This document shows, piece after piece, positions 1-6,599 of a DNA stretch of 64,000 nucleotides. The stretch's first letter is position 1. Each line of letters opens with the position of its first letter. The notes under the pieces were generated by a model. It did not search any database and was not told where the DNA came from. It saw nothing but the letters and a program-made list of their open reading frames with translations. Source of the DNA: JAAYHV01 sp035268985 (GTDB lineage: Bacteria > Bacillota > Clostridia > Peptostreptococcales > Anaerovoracaceae); contig DATFJV010000096.1 of the NCBI GenBank assembly GCA_035268985.1, positions 41,274 to 105,273 on the forward strand, read 5' to 3'. The position numbers and the translations under genes are program-made.

Positions 1-1426
1 ACTAGGCCTTTCTACAATGATAAGTCTTGACATAAAGCATAGTATATTTGGGGTAGAAAGGGATTATTCCTATGATTTTGAAACTGAAAAACCAAGTGAA
101 GAACCAATTGTAATAGAGAAAAATGAGTTGGATATTGATTTTAAAGCTATGAATGAAGCTGCAACTAATGAATCTCAAAAATGGCTTAATGAGTATTTTA
201 ATATTGTAGCACCAACGGAAAAGAATGATTATACTGGTATGTTTGAAGGATACAATGTGATATTTTTTACCCTAGAAGGCTTACATGGAGCCATGTTAGA
301 TGAAGAATTGACTCCGACTTTATACAAAATGGCCAATGAAGGCATTGTTTTTAATAATTTCTATACACCTCTTCATTTCACAAGTACATCTGGTGGTGAA
401 TTCAGAAATCTGACAGGACTATATCCTAAAAATGGATTTCCTATTAGTATGACTGAAATAGGAGATGAAGATTTGTTGATGCCGTTTACTTTGGGTAACC
501 AGTTAACTGAGCTAGATTATACAGTGAAAGGTTACCATGCAAATGAAAATATGTATGGTAGAAGGGAGTCACACCCTAAGCTAGGATATGAATGGATACA
601 AAAAGGCTCAGGTCTCGAATTGGAAAGGGATAAGTATGGTAAGTACTATTGGCCTCAATCAGATCTTTATGCCATGGAAACTACCATTGATGAATACATT
701 GAAAAGCAACCATTCCATGCATATTATTTAACTATAAGTGGACATTTGCCATACACATATGGTGCTAATGATATGGCAGAAAAAAATAAAGAGGAAATAG
801 AAAATTCCAAGTTTTCAGAATATTCCACTTATACAAAGGGCTATTTGGCGGCCAATTTGGAAGTTGAAAAAACAGTAACTTATTTAAATGAAAGATTGGA
901 AGAAGCGGGCATAGCAGATAATACTTTAATAATAATGGTTCCTGATCATATACCATATTTCGATATACATATAATTGAAGAACTTACTGGCAAAACCTAC
1001 GGAACAAATTCACTGGAAAGTATTAATGAAGCATATATTGATTTTGAGGTTTATAGAAGTTCTCTAATTATATGGTCTGCGTCAATGGAAGAACCCATTG
1101 AAGTTGATGAATATGCTTCTCAAGTTGACATATTGCCGACGGTTTCCAATATGCTTGGTTTAGATTATGATTCAAGGCTTATGGCGGGTAAAGATGTGTT
1201 TGCTGATTGTGAAAGAATAGTAATCATGGCGTCAAGAAGTTGGATTACAGATATGGGAAGATACAATAGAGTTACATGTAAATTTGAACCTTCAAATAAA
1301 TGTACAATGAGTGAAGAGGGTATAGAAGGATATATTAAAAGAATTAATAAAATAGTGGACAATAGAATTAATTCCTCGGTTTATGTGATTGAAGAAGACT
1401 ATTATAACAAATTGATATTTGAATAG
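1..1426 (+). CDS. LtaS-type membrane sulfatase/phosphotransferase, 5' end outside window
   Basis: This is the extracellular catalytic part of a lipoteichoic-acid-synthase-like protein of the alkaline phosphatase/sulfatase superfamily. LtaS enzymes transfer glycerol-phosphate from phosphatidylglycerol to a membrane-anchored polymer. The frame is open to the window edge (first whole codon at base 2), so the ATG at 17 is probably internal. Family members have about five N-terminal membrane helices, which would lie upstream. Visible are the metal-ligand Glu in FFTLEGLHG, the nucleophile Thr in TSGGEF (codon at 386, equivalent to the LtaS TSD-EF motif) and the Asp-His pair in MVPDHIPYF (about base 950). 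The gene ends directly against the stop of the convergent Lrp-type gene. Whether the product makes teichoic acid or another phosphoglycerol-modified polymer cannot be told. Confidence 0.85.
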   Translation, partial: LGLSTMISLDIKHSIFGVERDYSYDFETEKPSEEPIVIEKNELDIDFKAMNEAATNESQKWLNEYFNIVAPTEKNDYTGMFEGYNVIFFTLEGLHGAMLDEELTPTLYKMANEGIVFNNFYTPLHFTSTSGGEFRNLTGLYPKNGFPISMTEIGDEDLLMPFTLGNQLTELDYTVKGYHANENMYGRRESHPKLGYEWIQKGSGLELERDKYGKYYWPQSDLYAMETTIDEYIEKQPFHAYYLTISGHLPYTYGANDMAEKNKEEIENSKFSEYSTYTKGYLAANLEVEKTVTYLNERLEEAGIADNTLIIMVPDHIPYFDIHIIEELTGKTYGTNSLESINEAYIDFEVYRSSLIIWSASMEEPIEVDEYASQVDILPTVSNMLGLDYDSRLMAGKDVFADCERIVIMASRSWITDMGRYNRVTCKFEPSNKCTMSEEGIEGYIKRINKIVDNRINSSVYVIEEDYYNKLIFE

Positions 1427-1855
1427 CTATTTTAAAACTAAATTAGAAAAATGGGTATCCAGTATAACAGAAGTTTGAGTAGCTCCGAAAAAATTTAAGC
1501 TATTTAATAGTTTTGATAATTCATTGGAGTCTATAATAATTACTTGAAGCATTGCGTTATATGGACCAATGATATGATGATGAGATATGATGTTTTTTGA
1601 ATCGTTGCAGAATTTGCAGAAAGCATCATATTTTTTTTGATTTACATCTACAGAAATAAATGCTTCCATGGTCATACCTAGTTTAGAACTATCTATTTTT
1701 GTAAAATATCCAGCAATGACTCCGTTATCTTCCATTTTCCTTATTCTATCCATAACTGCAGGACTTGTTAGATTAACCATTTCGCCCATTTCTTTTAATG
1801 TGGCTTTTGAATTTTTTTGAAGGATTCTTAATATATCCTTGTCAGTATTATCCAT
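1427..1855 (-). CDS. Lrp/AsnC-family transcriptional regulator
   Basis: A 142-residue protein with an N-terminal AsnC-type winged helix-turn-helix (about residues 4-50, including LKEMGEMVNLTSPAVMDRIRKME) followed by an AsnC/RAM ligand-binding alpha-beta domain (about 65-140). Members of this family bind amino acids or related small molecules and form dimers to octamers on DNA. The length is normal. Its stop codon abuts that of the convergent sulfatase gene. A perfect 18-bp palindrome sits over its own promoter, which suggests autoregulation. The effector and targets cannot be read from the sequence. Confidence 0.92.
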   Translation of the reverse strand: MDNTDKDILRILQKNSKATLKEMGEMVNLTSPAVMDRIRKMEDNGVIAGYFTKIDSSKLGMTMEAFISVDVNQKKYDAFCKFCNDSKNIISHHHIIGPYNAMLQVIIIDSNELSKLLNSLNFFGATQTSVILDTHFSNLVLK

Positions 1856-1893
1856 TTCAACTCCTTAAATTAATTAAGTAATATCCATATATA

Positions 1894-1922
1894 ATCTTAA
1901 TATATTAAGATAAGTATGTCAA
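1894..1922 (-). promoter_or_regulatory. Promoter of the Lrp/AsnC gene with palindromic operator
   Basis: On the reverse strand a TTGACA -35 box (1917-1922) is separated by 17 bp from a TAAGAT -10 box (1894-1899). A perfect 18-bp palindrome, ATCTTAATATATTAAGAT (1894-1911), covers the -10 box and most of the spacer, so a bound protein would block RNA polymerase. Autorepression is common for Lrp-family genes; that this gene's product binds here is inference. Confidence 0.65.
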
Positions 1923-1974
1923 ATCTTTAATAGAAGGTATTCTGTAAAGGGATAATTGGGAATATAATTAAATT

Positions 1975-2088
1975 AACAACAAGTAGTGACTTGTTTACTA
2001 ACTCTCTCCAAGATGACTGATTCCCATCATCCCTGCAGGAATTAATTATCTTGAATATGACCGAATTTTAGGATTCGGTTTTTATTGT
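1975..2088 (+). ncRNA. Candidate small RNA ending in a rho-independent terminator
   Basis: No open reading frame explains the strong plus-strand terminator at 2061-2088. Upstream lie a TATAAT box (1963-1968, weak -35), a 7-bp hairpin (AACAAGT/ACTTGTT, 1978-1995) and a second possible stem (GATGA 2012-2016 / TCATC 2027-2031). A short structured transcript of about 110 nt is therefore possible. I do not recognise a known RNA family. It could instead be a leftover terminator from a lost gene. Confidence 0.3.
2061..2088 (+). terminator. Rho-independent terminator
   Basis: A 6-bp stem CCGAAT/ATTCGG (2061-2066 and 2073-2078) with a 6-nt loop is followed by a T-rich tract to 2092. It precedes the promoter of the small membrane peptide gene, whose -35 box overlaps the T tract. 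Confidence 0.7.
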
Positions 2089-2113
2089 TTTTTGTAGTTT
2101 CATAATGTATAAT
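2085..2113 (+). promoter_or_regulatory. Promoter of the 46-residue peptide gene
   Basis: TTGTTT (2085-2090), 17-bp spacer, TATAAT (2108-2113). It is placed about 27 bp before the start codon at 2141. Confidence 0.5.
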
Positions 2114-2140
2114 CCTAATAAAACTATTTGGAGGAAAGGA

Positions 2141-2281
2141 ATGGAATATTTTATAGATCATATAGGTATATTAATTGTTGTTTCAATAATTATTGCAGCA
2201 ATTGGAATAGCTTTACAATATGTTTTAGTTAATAATGCAAATACTAAAAGAAAAAAGATTGAAAACAAAGAAAAGAAGTAA
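2141..2281 (+). CDS. 46-residue single-pass membrane peptide
   Basis: A short open reading frame begins with ATG at 2141, preceded by a strong Shine-Dalgarno sequence (GGAGGAAAGG, from 2131). The predicted peptide has a hydrophobic helix at about residues 8-31 and a very basic, lysine-rich tail (ending KRKKIENKEKK), which predicts an inner-membrane peptide with a cytoplasmic C-terminus. It has its own promoter-like boxes, so translation looks genuine. I do not recognise the family and no function can be assigned. Confidence 0.6.
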   Translation: MEYFIDHIGILIVVSIIIAAIGIALQYVLVNNANTKRKKIENKEKK

Positions 2282-2315
2282 AAAAAACAAGAAACGCACC
2301 CTGGTGGTGTGTTTC
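2281..2315 (-). terminator. Terminator for niaR (reverse strand)
   Basis: A 10-bp stem with one G-U pair (GAAACGCACC 2291-2300 / GGTGTGTTTC 2306-2315) has a 5-nt loop. Read on the reverse strand it is followed by TTGTTTTTTT, which makes a good intrinsic terminator for niaR. On the forward strand it would also end the small-peptide transcript less efficiently. The stretch 2316-2436 between this hairpin and the niaR stop holds nothing I can identify. Confidence 0.75.
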
Positions 2316-2436
2316 CTGCATTGCGAAATTATATAATTAAGAAAGAACAATCAAAAGAAAATCTATTTCCTTCGACACCCATATATTAACACTAGATTAT
2401 GTTGATTATGTAAAGGAAGTTTATTTAATAAGTGTG

Positions 2437-2952
2437 TTATAAAAGATATCCTTTTTCACATAGTTTATTTTTAATCAATTCAAATGTTTCTTTATCTTTG
2501 CATTTTATATTATGTACATGAATACCCTCCGTCAAAGCGCTGAGGGGTTTTGTTTTTTGTTCATATATATTATCTACCAAGTGCTTTGCATCATAGCGTG
2601 ATGTAACATTCAAACAACCGATTAATTGACCGTATACAGGATGTTCAACAATGACGTCAATTACTTCACCGCCGTGATCAACTATGATATATAATTCATC
2701 TAAAGTATGTTCTCCATCATGTTTGCATGCGATGGTACCTATGTATGAAGAGCCGTTGTTTTTAATGTCATTTAATATGTATCCCTTGGGAGTGGCTATA
2801 ATAAAGTTGTTCGCAGCTCTAAGCAAAGCAACATCTCCAACTATTACTTGACGACTAACTTTGAATTTTTCTGCGAGCTTATTGGCAGAAATGGGCATTT
2901 CTTTATCTTTTAATATGTTTAATATTTCTTTTCTTCTTTCATCAGATTTCAT
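2437..2952 (-). CDS. niaR: Niacin-responsive transcriptional repressor NiaR
   Basis: A 171-residue protein with an N-terminal HTH_11 domain (about residues 1-55, LAEKFKVSRQVIVGDVALLR) and a C-terminal 3H domain (about 70-170). The conserved histidines of the 3H domain are seen in CKHDGEHT, VEHPVYG and EGIHVHNI. NiaR (YrxA) proteins repress NAD-synthesis and niacin-uptake genes when bound to nicotinate. Length and architecture are typical. The gene is divergent from a membrane-transporter gene, and a NiaR-like operator lies in the shared promoter region, which supports local regulation of the transporter. Confidence 0.93.
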   Translation of the reverse strand: MKSDERRKEILNILKDKEMPISANKLAEKFKVSRQVIVGDVALLRAANNFIIATPKGYILNDIKNNGSSYIGTIACKHDGEHTLDELYIIVDHGGEVIDVIVEHPVYGQLIGCLNVTSRYDAKHLVDNIYEQKTKPLSALTEGIHVHNIKCKDKETFELIKNKLCEKGYLL

Positions 2953-2974
2953 TTTACTACTCCTCGGTTAAATT

Positions 2975-3003
2975 ATGATAACACCCTGTATTACATATGT
3001 CAA
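2975..3003 (-). promoter_or_regulatory. niaR promoter
   Basis: Reverse strand: TTGACA (2998-3003), 17-bp spacer, TATCAT (2975-2980). The spacer carries ACAGGGTGT, one base longer than the ACAGGTGT element of the nearby operator, so weak autoregulation is possible. Confidence 0.6.
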
Positions 3004-3011
3004 ACAGATAA

Positions 3012-3037
3012 TTTACAGGTGTCTTGACAGGTGTAAA
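3012..3037. promoter_or_regulatory. Putative NiaR operator
   Basis: Two ACAGGTGT elements (3015-3022 and 3027-3034) lie in a 26-bp imperfect palindrome: left half TTTACAGGTGTC, 2-bp centre, right half GACAGGTGTAAA, with 10 of 12 positions matching as an inverted repeat. The site covers the -35 box of the transporter promoter. The resemblance to known NiaR boxes is from memory, and binding is inferred from the adjacent niaR gene. Confidence 0.7.
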
Positions 3038-3052
3038 TTATAATGATATATT
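3024..3052 (+). promoter_or_regulatory. Promoter of the PfoR/EIIC-like gene
   Basis: Consensus TTGACA (3024-3029), 17-bp spacer, TATATT (3047-3052). The -35 box is buried inside the putative NiaR operator, as expected for repression by occlusion. Confidence 0.75.
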
Positions 3053-3085
3053 TAATAGGCTTAAAAAAATTGGGAGGACGATTAA

Positions 3086-4150
3086 ATGAAAAAATTTAGA
3101 GCTTTTCTTAAAAGAAAAGACATAGTATTTTCTACAAAGAGGTATTTACAAGAAGCGTTATCAGCTATGGCGCTTGGACTATTTGCCACATTACTTATAG
3201 GCCTAATAATTAAAACGTTAGGTCAACAAACCATCTTGCTCATAGGTGGGGAAGAAACGAGTTTAGTTGCGATAAAAACTATAGCTGATTTTTTAATTGA
3301 AACAGGAACTATGGCTATGGGCTTAATGGGGGCAGGTATTGGAGTTGCTGTAGCATGGGGACTTAAAGCACCACCTTTAGTGTTTTTTACAAGTGTAGTA
3401 ACAGGAATTATGGGTGCATCATTTGGAGGACCAGCAGGTGCTTTCATAGCTACGGCAATAGGAGCAGAGTTTGGGAAAGCAGTATCAAAAGAAACAAAAA
3501 TAGATATTATAATTACTCCTGCACTTACATTAATAATGGGAATGTTAACGGCTAAAATGATTGGGCCTTTTGTAGATGCTTTAATGAAAGGGCTAGGACA
3601 ACTTATCATGAAAGCTACAGAATTACAACCATTTATGTTTGGTATAATAATAGCAGTAATAGTAGGGCTTACTTTGACAGCGCCTATATCAAGTGCAGCA
3701 TTATGTATAATGTTAGATCTTACAGGCCTTGCGGCTGGAGCTGCTACAGTTGGTTGTTGTGCTCAAATGGTGGGGTTTGCAGTTATTAGTTATAAGGATA
3801 ATGGCATAGGTGGTTTGCTAGCTCAAGGACTAGGCACATCAATGTTACAGGTCCCCAATATAGTAAAGAATCCTTGGATACTAGTACCGCCAACATTGGC
3901 GGGTGCAGTCCTTGGTCCACTGGCTACAGTAATATTTAAAATGGACAATATTGCCCTAGGTGCAGGTATGGGAACTTCGGGATTTGTAGGCCAAATAGGA
4001 ACATTTACTGCAATGGGATTTAGTATGGATGTACTATTCAAAGTGATTTTATTGCATATAATCTTACCTGCTGTACTTGCATTAATGTTTAATAATGTTT
4101 TGAGAAAACTCAAAAAAATTAAAAATGGAGACTGTTTGTTGGAAGTTTAA
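3086..4150 (+). CDS. PfoR/PTS_EIIC_2-like integral membrane protein, candidate niacin-related transporter
   Basis: A 354-residue, very hydrophobic protein with about ten predicted membrane helices and glycine-rich segments (for example MGASFGGPAGAF, GAGMGTSGFVGQIG). It resembles the PTS_EIIC_2 family that includes PfoR. No PTS phosphorylation domain (EIIA/EIIB) is fused or adjacent, so sugar phosphotransfer is doubtful. SD GGGAGGA precedes the ATG at 3086. The gene is divergent from niaR and its promoter overlaps a NiaR-like operator. From this I infer a role in uptake of niacin or a related vitamin; the family assignment is moderately sure and the substrate is not. Confidence 0.75.
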   Translation: MKKFRAFLKRKDIVFSTKRYLQEALSAMALGLFATLLIGLIIKTLGQQTILLIGGEETSLVAIKTIADFLIETGTMAMGLMGAGIGVAVAWGLKAPPLVFFTSVVTGIMGASFGGPAGAFIATAIGAEFGKAVSKETKIDIIITPALTLIMGMLTAKMIGPFVDALMKGLGQLIMKATELQPFMFGIIIAVIVGLTLTAPISSAALCIMLDLTGLAAGAATVGCCAQMVGFAVISYKDNGIGGLLAQGLGTSMLQVPNIVKNPWILVPPTLAGAVLGPLATVIFKMDNIALGAGMGTSGFVGQIGTFTAMGFSMDVLFKVILLHIILPAVLALMFNNVLRKLKKIKNGDCLLEV

Positions 4151-4192
4151 TATGAATTTGAGATGATTTTTTCGTGAAGTCTCATAATATAA

Positions 4193-4221
4193 TTGAAATG
4201 ACCCTTTTATTATGATAATAT
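4193..4221 (+). promoter_or_regulatory. Promoter of the PPIase lipoprotein gene
   Basis: TTGAAA (4193-4198), 17-bp spacer, TAATAT (4216-4221), 31 bp before the start codon. Confidence 0.6.
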
Positions 4222-4252
4222 CAAAAAGAAAACTAAGACAAGGGGTAAATAT

Positions 4253-5329
4253 ATGAAAAAGTTAAGTAAAATATTAGTGTTACTACTTTTGATGTCCATG
4301 ACATTGATGTTGGCTAGTTGTGGAGATTCCATTGGTGATAGATTCCAATATGATGATTTTTCGAAGTACATTACTTTGGGAGAATACAAGGGAATTGAGT
4401 ATAAGGTAGCAGAAGTTGAAGTAACGGAAGAAGAAATAGAAAATCAAATTCAAGAAAACTTGCAAGCTGCCCAATTAACCAATGAACTTACTGAAGGTAT
4501 AGTAAAAGCCGATGATACGGTTAATATATCATATGTTGGTAAATTAGATGGTGAGGCCTTCGAAGGTGGTAGTGGAGAAGACTATTCATTAGACTTGGCT
4601 AATAGTAATTTTATTGACGGATTTGCAGAAGGTTTAGTAGGTAGTACTGTTGGAGAAACGGTTGTTTTAAATCTTACTTTCCCTGAAGATTACAGCAATG
4701 AAGAACTTGCTGGCCAAGAAGTGGTTTTTGATGTAACTGTAAATTCTAGAACTATTGTAACTATACCTGAATATAATGAAGAGTTTATAAAAGAATATTC
4801 CGATTATAATACTAAAGAAGAATATGAAGAATATTTGAAGAATACAATGCTAGAAGAGAAAAAAGTATATGCAGAAAACGAAGCTAAATCAAATCTGTTC
4901 TTAGCGGTATTAGATGGATGCGAAATAATAGAGTATCCTGAAAATGAACTTAATGAAACTTATGAAACTGCTATAAGCTCATATGAAGATCTAGCAGTAA
5001 AATATGACATGGAATATACGGAATTTGTTGAGCAAAATCTGGGAGTTAGTGTAGAGGAGTTCGAAAATCAAGCAAGCGAGTATTCTGAAACTGTTATAAA
5101 GCAAGAATTAGTAGTTTATGCTATAGCTAAGGAAGAAGAAATCACTATAACCGATGACGAATACCAAGATTTTCTAAACGAGGCTTTAGATGAAGCTGGA
5201 TATGATAGAGACAGTTTTGAAGCAGCTAATGATGGTGTTGGAATTGAAGAATATGCTAAACAGAATGATTTTTATTCGAAAATGTTAATGGAAAAAATCG
5301 TTGATTTATTAGTAGAATATAGTGCATAA
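4253..5329 (+). CDS. Trigger-factor-like FKBP peptidyl-prolyl isomerase lipoprotein
   Basis: A 358-residue protein. A lysine-led hydrophobic signal peptide ends in lipobox LASC (Cys about 23), so it should be a lipoprotein on the outer face of the membrane. Residues about 80-170 form an FKBP-type PPIase domain (DDTVNISYVGKLDGEAFEGG, then LVGSTVGETVVLNLTFPEDY). The remainder, rich in acidic and alpha-helical sequence, matches the C-terminal chaperone part of trigger factor. The ribosome-binding N-domain of trigger factor is absent and replaced by the signal peptide. It probably helps fold secreted proteins, like PrsA in other Firmicutes. It has its own promoter and terminator. Confidence 0.85.
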   Translation: MKKLSKILVLLLLMSMTLMLASCGDSIGDRFQYDDFSKYITLGEYKGIEYKVAEVEVTEEEIENQIQENLQAAQLTNELTEGIVKADDTVNISYVGKLDGEAFEGGSGEDYSLDLANSNFIDGFAEGLVGSTVGETVVLNLTFPEDYSNEELAGQEVVFDVTVNSRTIVTIPEYNEEFIKEYSDYNTKEEYEEYLKNTMLEEKKVYAENEAKSNLFLAVLDGCEIIEYPENELNETYETAISSYEDLAVKYDMEYTEFVEQNLGVSVEEFENQASEYSETVIKQELVVYAIAKEEEITITDDEYQDFLNEALDEAGYDRDSFEAANDGVGIEEYAKQNDFYSKMLMEKIVDLLVEYSA

Positions 5330-5334
5330 TATTA

Positions 5335-5358
5335 AACCGGCTTTGAGCCGGTTTTTTT
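5335..5358 (+). terminator. Rho-independent terminator
   Basis: Perfect 8-bp stem AACCGGCT/AGCCGGTT (5335-5342 and 5346-5353) with a TTG loop and a run of seven T (5352-5358), just after the lipoprotein gene. Confidence 0.92.
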
Positions 5359-5370
5359 ATGTAAAAAACC

Positions 5371-5399
5371 TTGTTAATACATACAATATGTAGTAAAAT
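5371..5399 (+). promoter_or_regulatory. nrdR promoter
   Basis: TTGTTA (5371-5376), 17-bp spacer, TAAAAT (5394-5399), 48 bp before the nrdR start. Confidence 0.5.
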
Positions 5400-5447
5400 A
5401 TTATATGTGTAGGCTTATATATAGTATTAAGAATAGGAGTTATTGAT

Positions 5448-5915
5448 ATGAAGTGTCCATATTGTAATAGTCTTGCTACAAAGGTGATTGATTCTAGACC
5501 AGTTGAAGAAGGTTTAGCTATTAGAAGAAGAAGAGAATGCGAAAATTGTGGTAAAAGATTTACTACATTTGAAAAAATCGAAGAATCTCTTTTGGTTGTA
5601 ATCAAAAGTAATGGAAAAAGAGAAAGCTTTGATAAAAATAAGATAGTCAATGGAATATTAAAGGCATGTGAAAAAACTGATGTTACATTTGAACAAATCG
5701 AAAAAATTGCCAATGATATAGAGCGTGGATTAAATAACACCATGGAAAAAGAAATTAAAAGTCAAGTAATCGGTAAGTTAATTATGGATGAACTTAAAAG
5801 GCTAGATCAAGTTGCTTATGTTAGATTTGCATCAGTTTATCATAAATTCACTGACGTGGGAACATTTGCAAGTGAAATTAACAAACTCCTAGGAGACGAT
5901 AATGGTAAAAAATGA
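5448..5915 (+). CDS. nrdR: Transcriptional repressor NrdR
   Basis: A 155-residue protein with an N-terminal zinc ribbon (MKCPYC at 1-6 and CENCGKRFTTFE at about 31-42) and an ATP-cone domain (about 49-140, beginning VVIKSNGKRESFDKNKI). NrdR senses ATP/dATP and represses ribonucleotide reductase operons by binding tandem NrdR boxes. Length and motifs are canonical. No ribonucleotide reductase gene is in the window, so its targets lie elsewhere. The 3' end overlaps cmk by 14 nt, so the two are probably co-translated. Confidence 0.97.
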   Translation: MKCPYCNSLATKVIDSRPVEEGLAIRRRRECENCGKRFTTFEKIEESLLVVIKSNGKRESFDKNKIVNGILKACEKTDVTFEQIEKIANDIERGLNNTMEKEIKSQVIGKLIMDELKRLDQVAYVRFASVYHKFTDVGTFASEINKLLGDDNGKK

Positions 5916-6564
5916 TTTAATTAGAATTGCCATAGATGGACCAGGGGGTGCAGGGAAGAGCACTATTGCAAAGCTTGTAGCTAAAGACTTAAATATTGAG
6001 TATATTGATACAGGCGCTATGTACAGAGCCATAGGCCTTAAAATTATTAAAGAAAACATCGATTTGAAGGATCCAAAAAGACTGGAAGTAATGTTAAATG
6101 ATACAGAAATCGATTTTAATAATGAAAAAATAATTCTTGATGGTGAAGATGTAAGTTTTTTTATTAGGACTCCTGAAATTTCCATGATGGCGTCCAATTG
6201 CTCTAAGGAAGCATTAGTTAGGGAAAAACTAGTTAAATTGCAAAGAAAAATCGGATCTAAAAAGAGCGTAGTTATGGATGGAAGAGATATAGGAACTAAT
6301 GTACTAAAGGATGCAGAGCTAAAGGTGTTTTTAACAGCTGATAGTGAGGTTAGAGCAAAACGTAGATATAATGAGATGATTGAAAAAGGTGAAAAAGCCG
6401 ACTATAACGAAATACTAGAGGACATTAATAAAAGAGATTATCAAGATAGTCATAGAGAACTTAATCCACTTAAACAAGCTGAAGATGCTATACTTTTAGA
6501 TACATCATATATGAGTATAAAAGAAGTTGTAAATAGCATTAAAGGGTATATAGAGAATTTATAA
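5902..6564 (+). CDS. cmk: Cytidylate kinase
   Basis: A 220-residue (d)CMP kinase, which makes (d)CDP from (d)CMP and ATP. The Walker A motif GPGGAGKST is at about residues 13-21 and is followed by the CMP-binding DTGAMYRA segment. DGRDIGTNV and the arginine-containing lid (AKRRYNEM) are present. The start overlaps the end of nrdR by 14 nt; SD GGAGA lies inside nrdR. Cmk often precedes rpsA or ispH in Clostridia, but here a DUF1015 gene follows. Confidence 0.97.
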   Translation: MVKNDLIRIAIDGPGGAGKSTIAKLVAKDLNIEYIDTGAMYRAIGLKIIKENIDLKDPKRLEVMLNDTEIDFNNEKIILDGEDVSFFIRTPEISMMASNCSKEALVREKLVKLQRKIGSKKSVVMDGRDIGTNVLKDAELKVFLTADSEVRAKRRYNEMIEKGEKADYNEILEDINKRDYQDSHRELNPLKQAEDAILLDTSYMSIKEVVNSIKGYIENL

Positions 6565-6570
6565 TTTTTG

Positions 6571-6586
6571 TAACGAATATTCGTTA
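6571..6586. promoter_or_regulatory. Perfect 16-bp palindrome before the DUF1015 gene
   Basis: TAACGAATATTCGTTA reads identically on both strands and lies 4 bp before the GGAGGG Shine-Dalgarno and 14 bp before the ATG at 6600. With no loop and no following T run it is more like a protein-binding operator than a terminator. The binding protein is unknown. Confidence 0.5.
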
Positions 6587-6599
6587 GAACGGAGGGAAC

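Noticed and set aside
2316..2436. Possible short gene between the hairpin and niaR
   Set aside because: Short open stretches occur in several frames, but none has a ribosome-binding site with a start codon or recognisable similarity.
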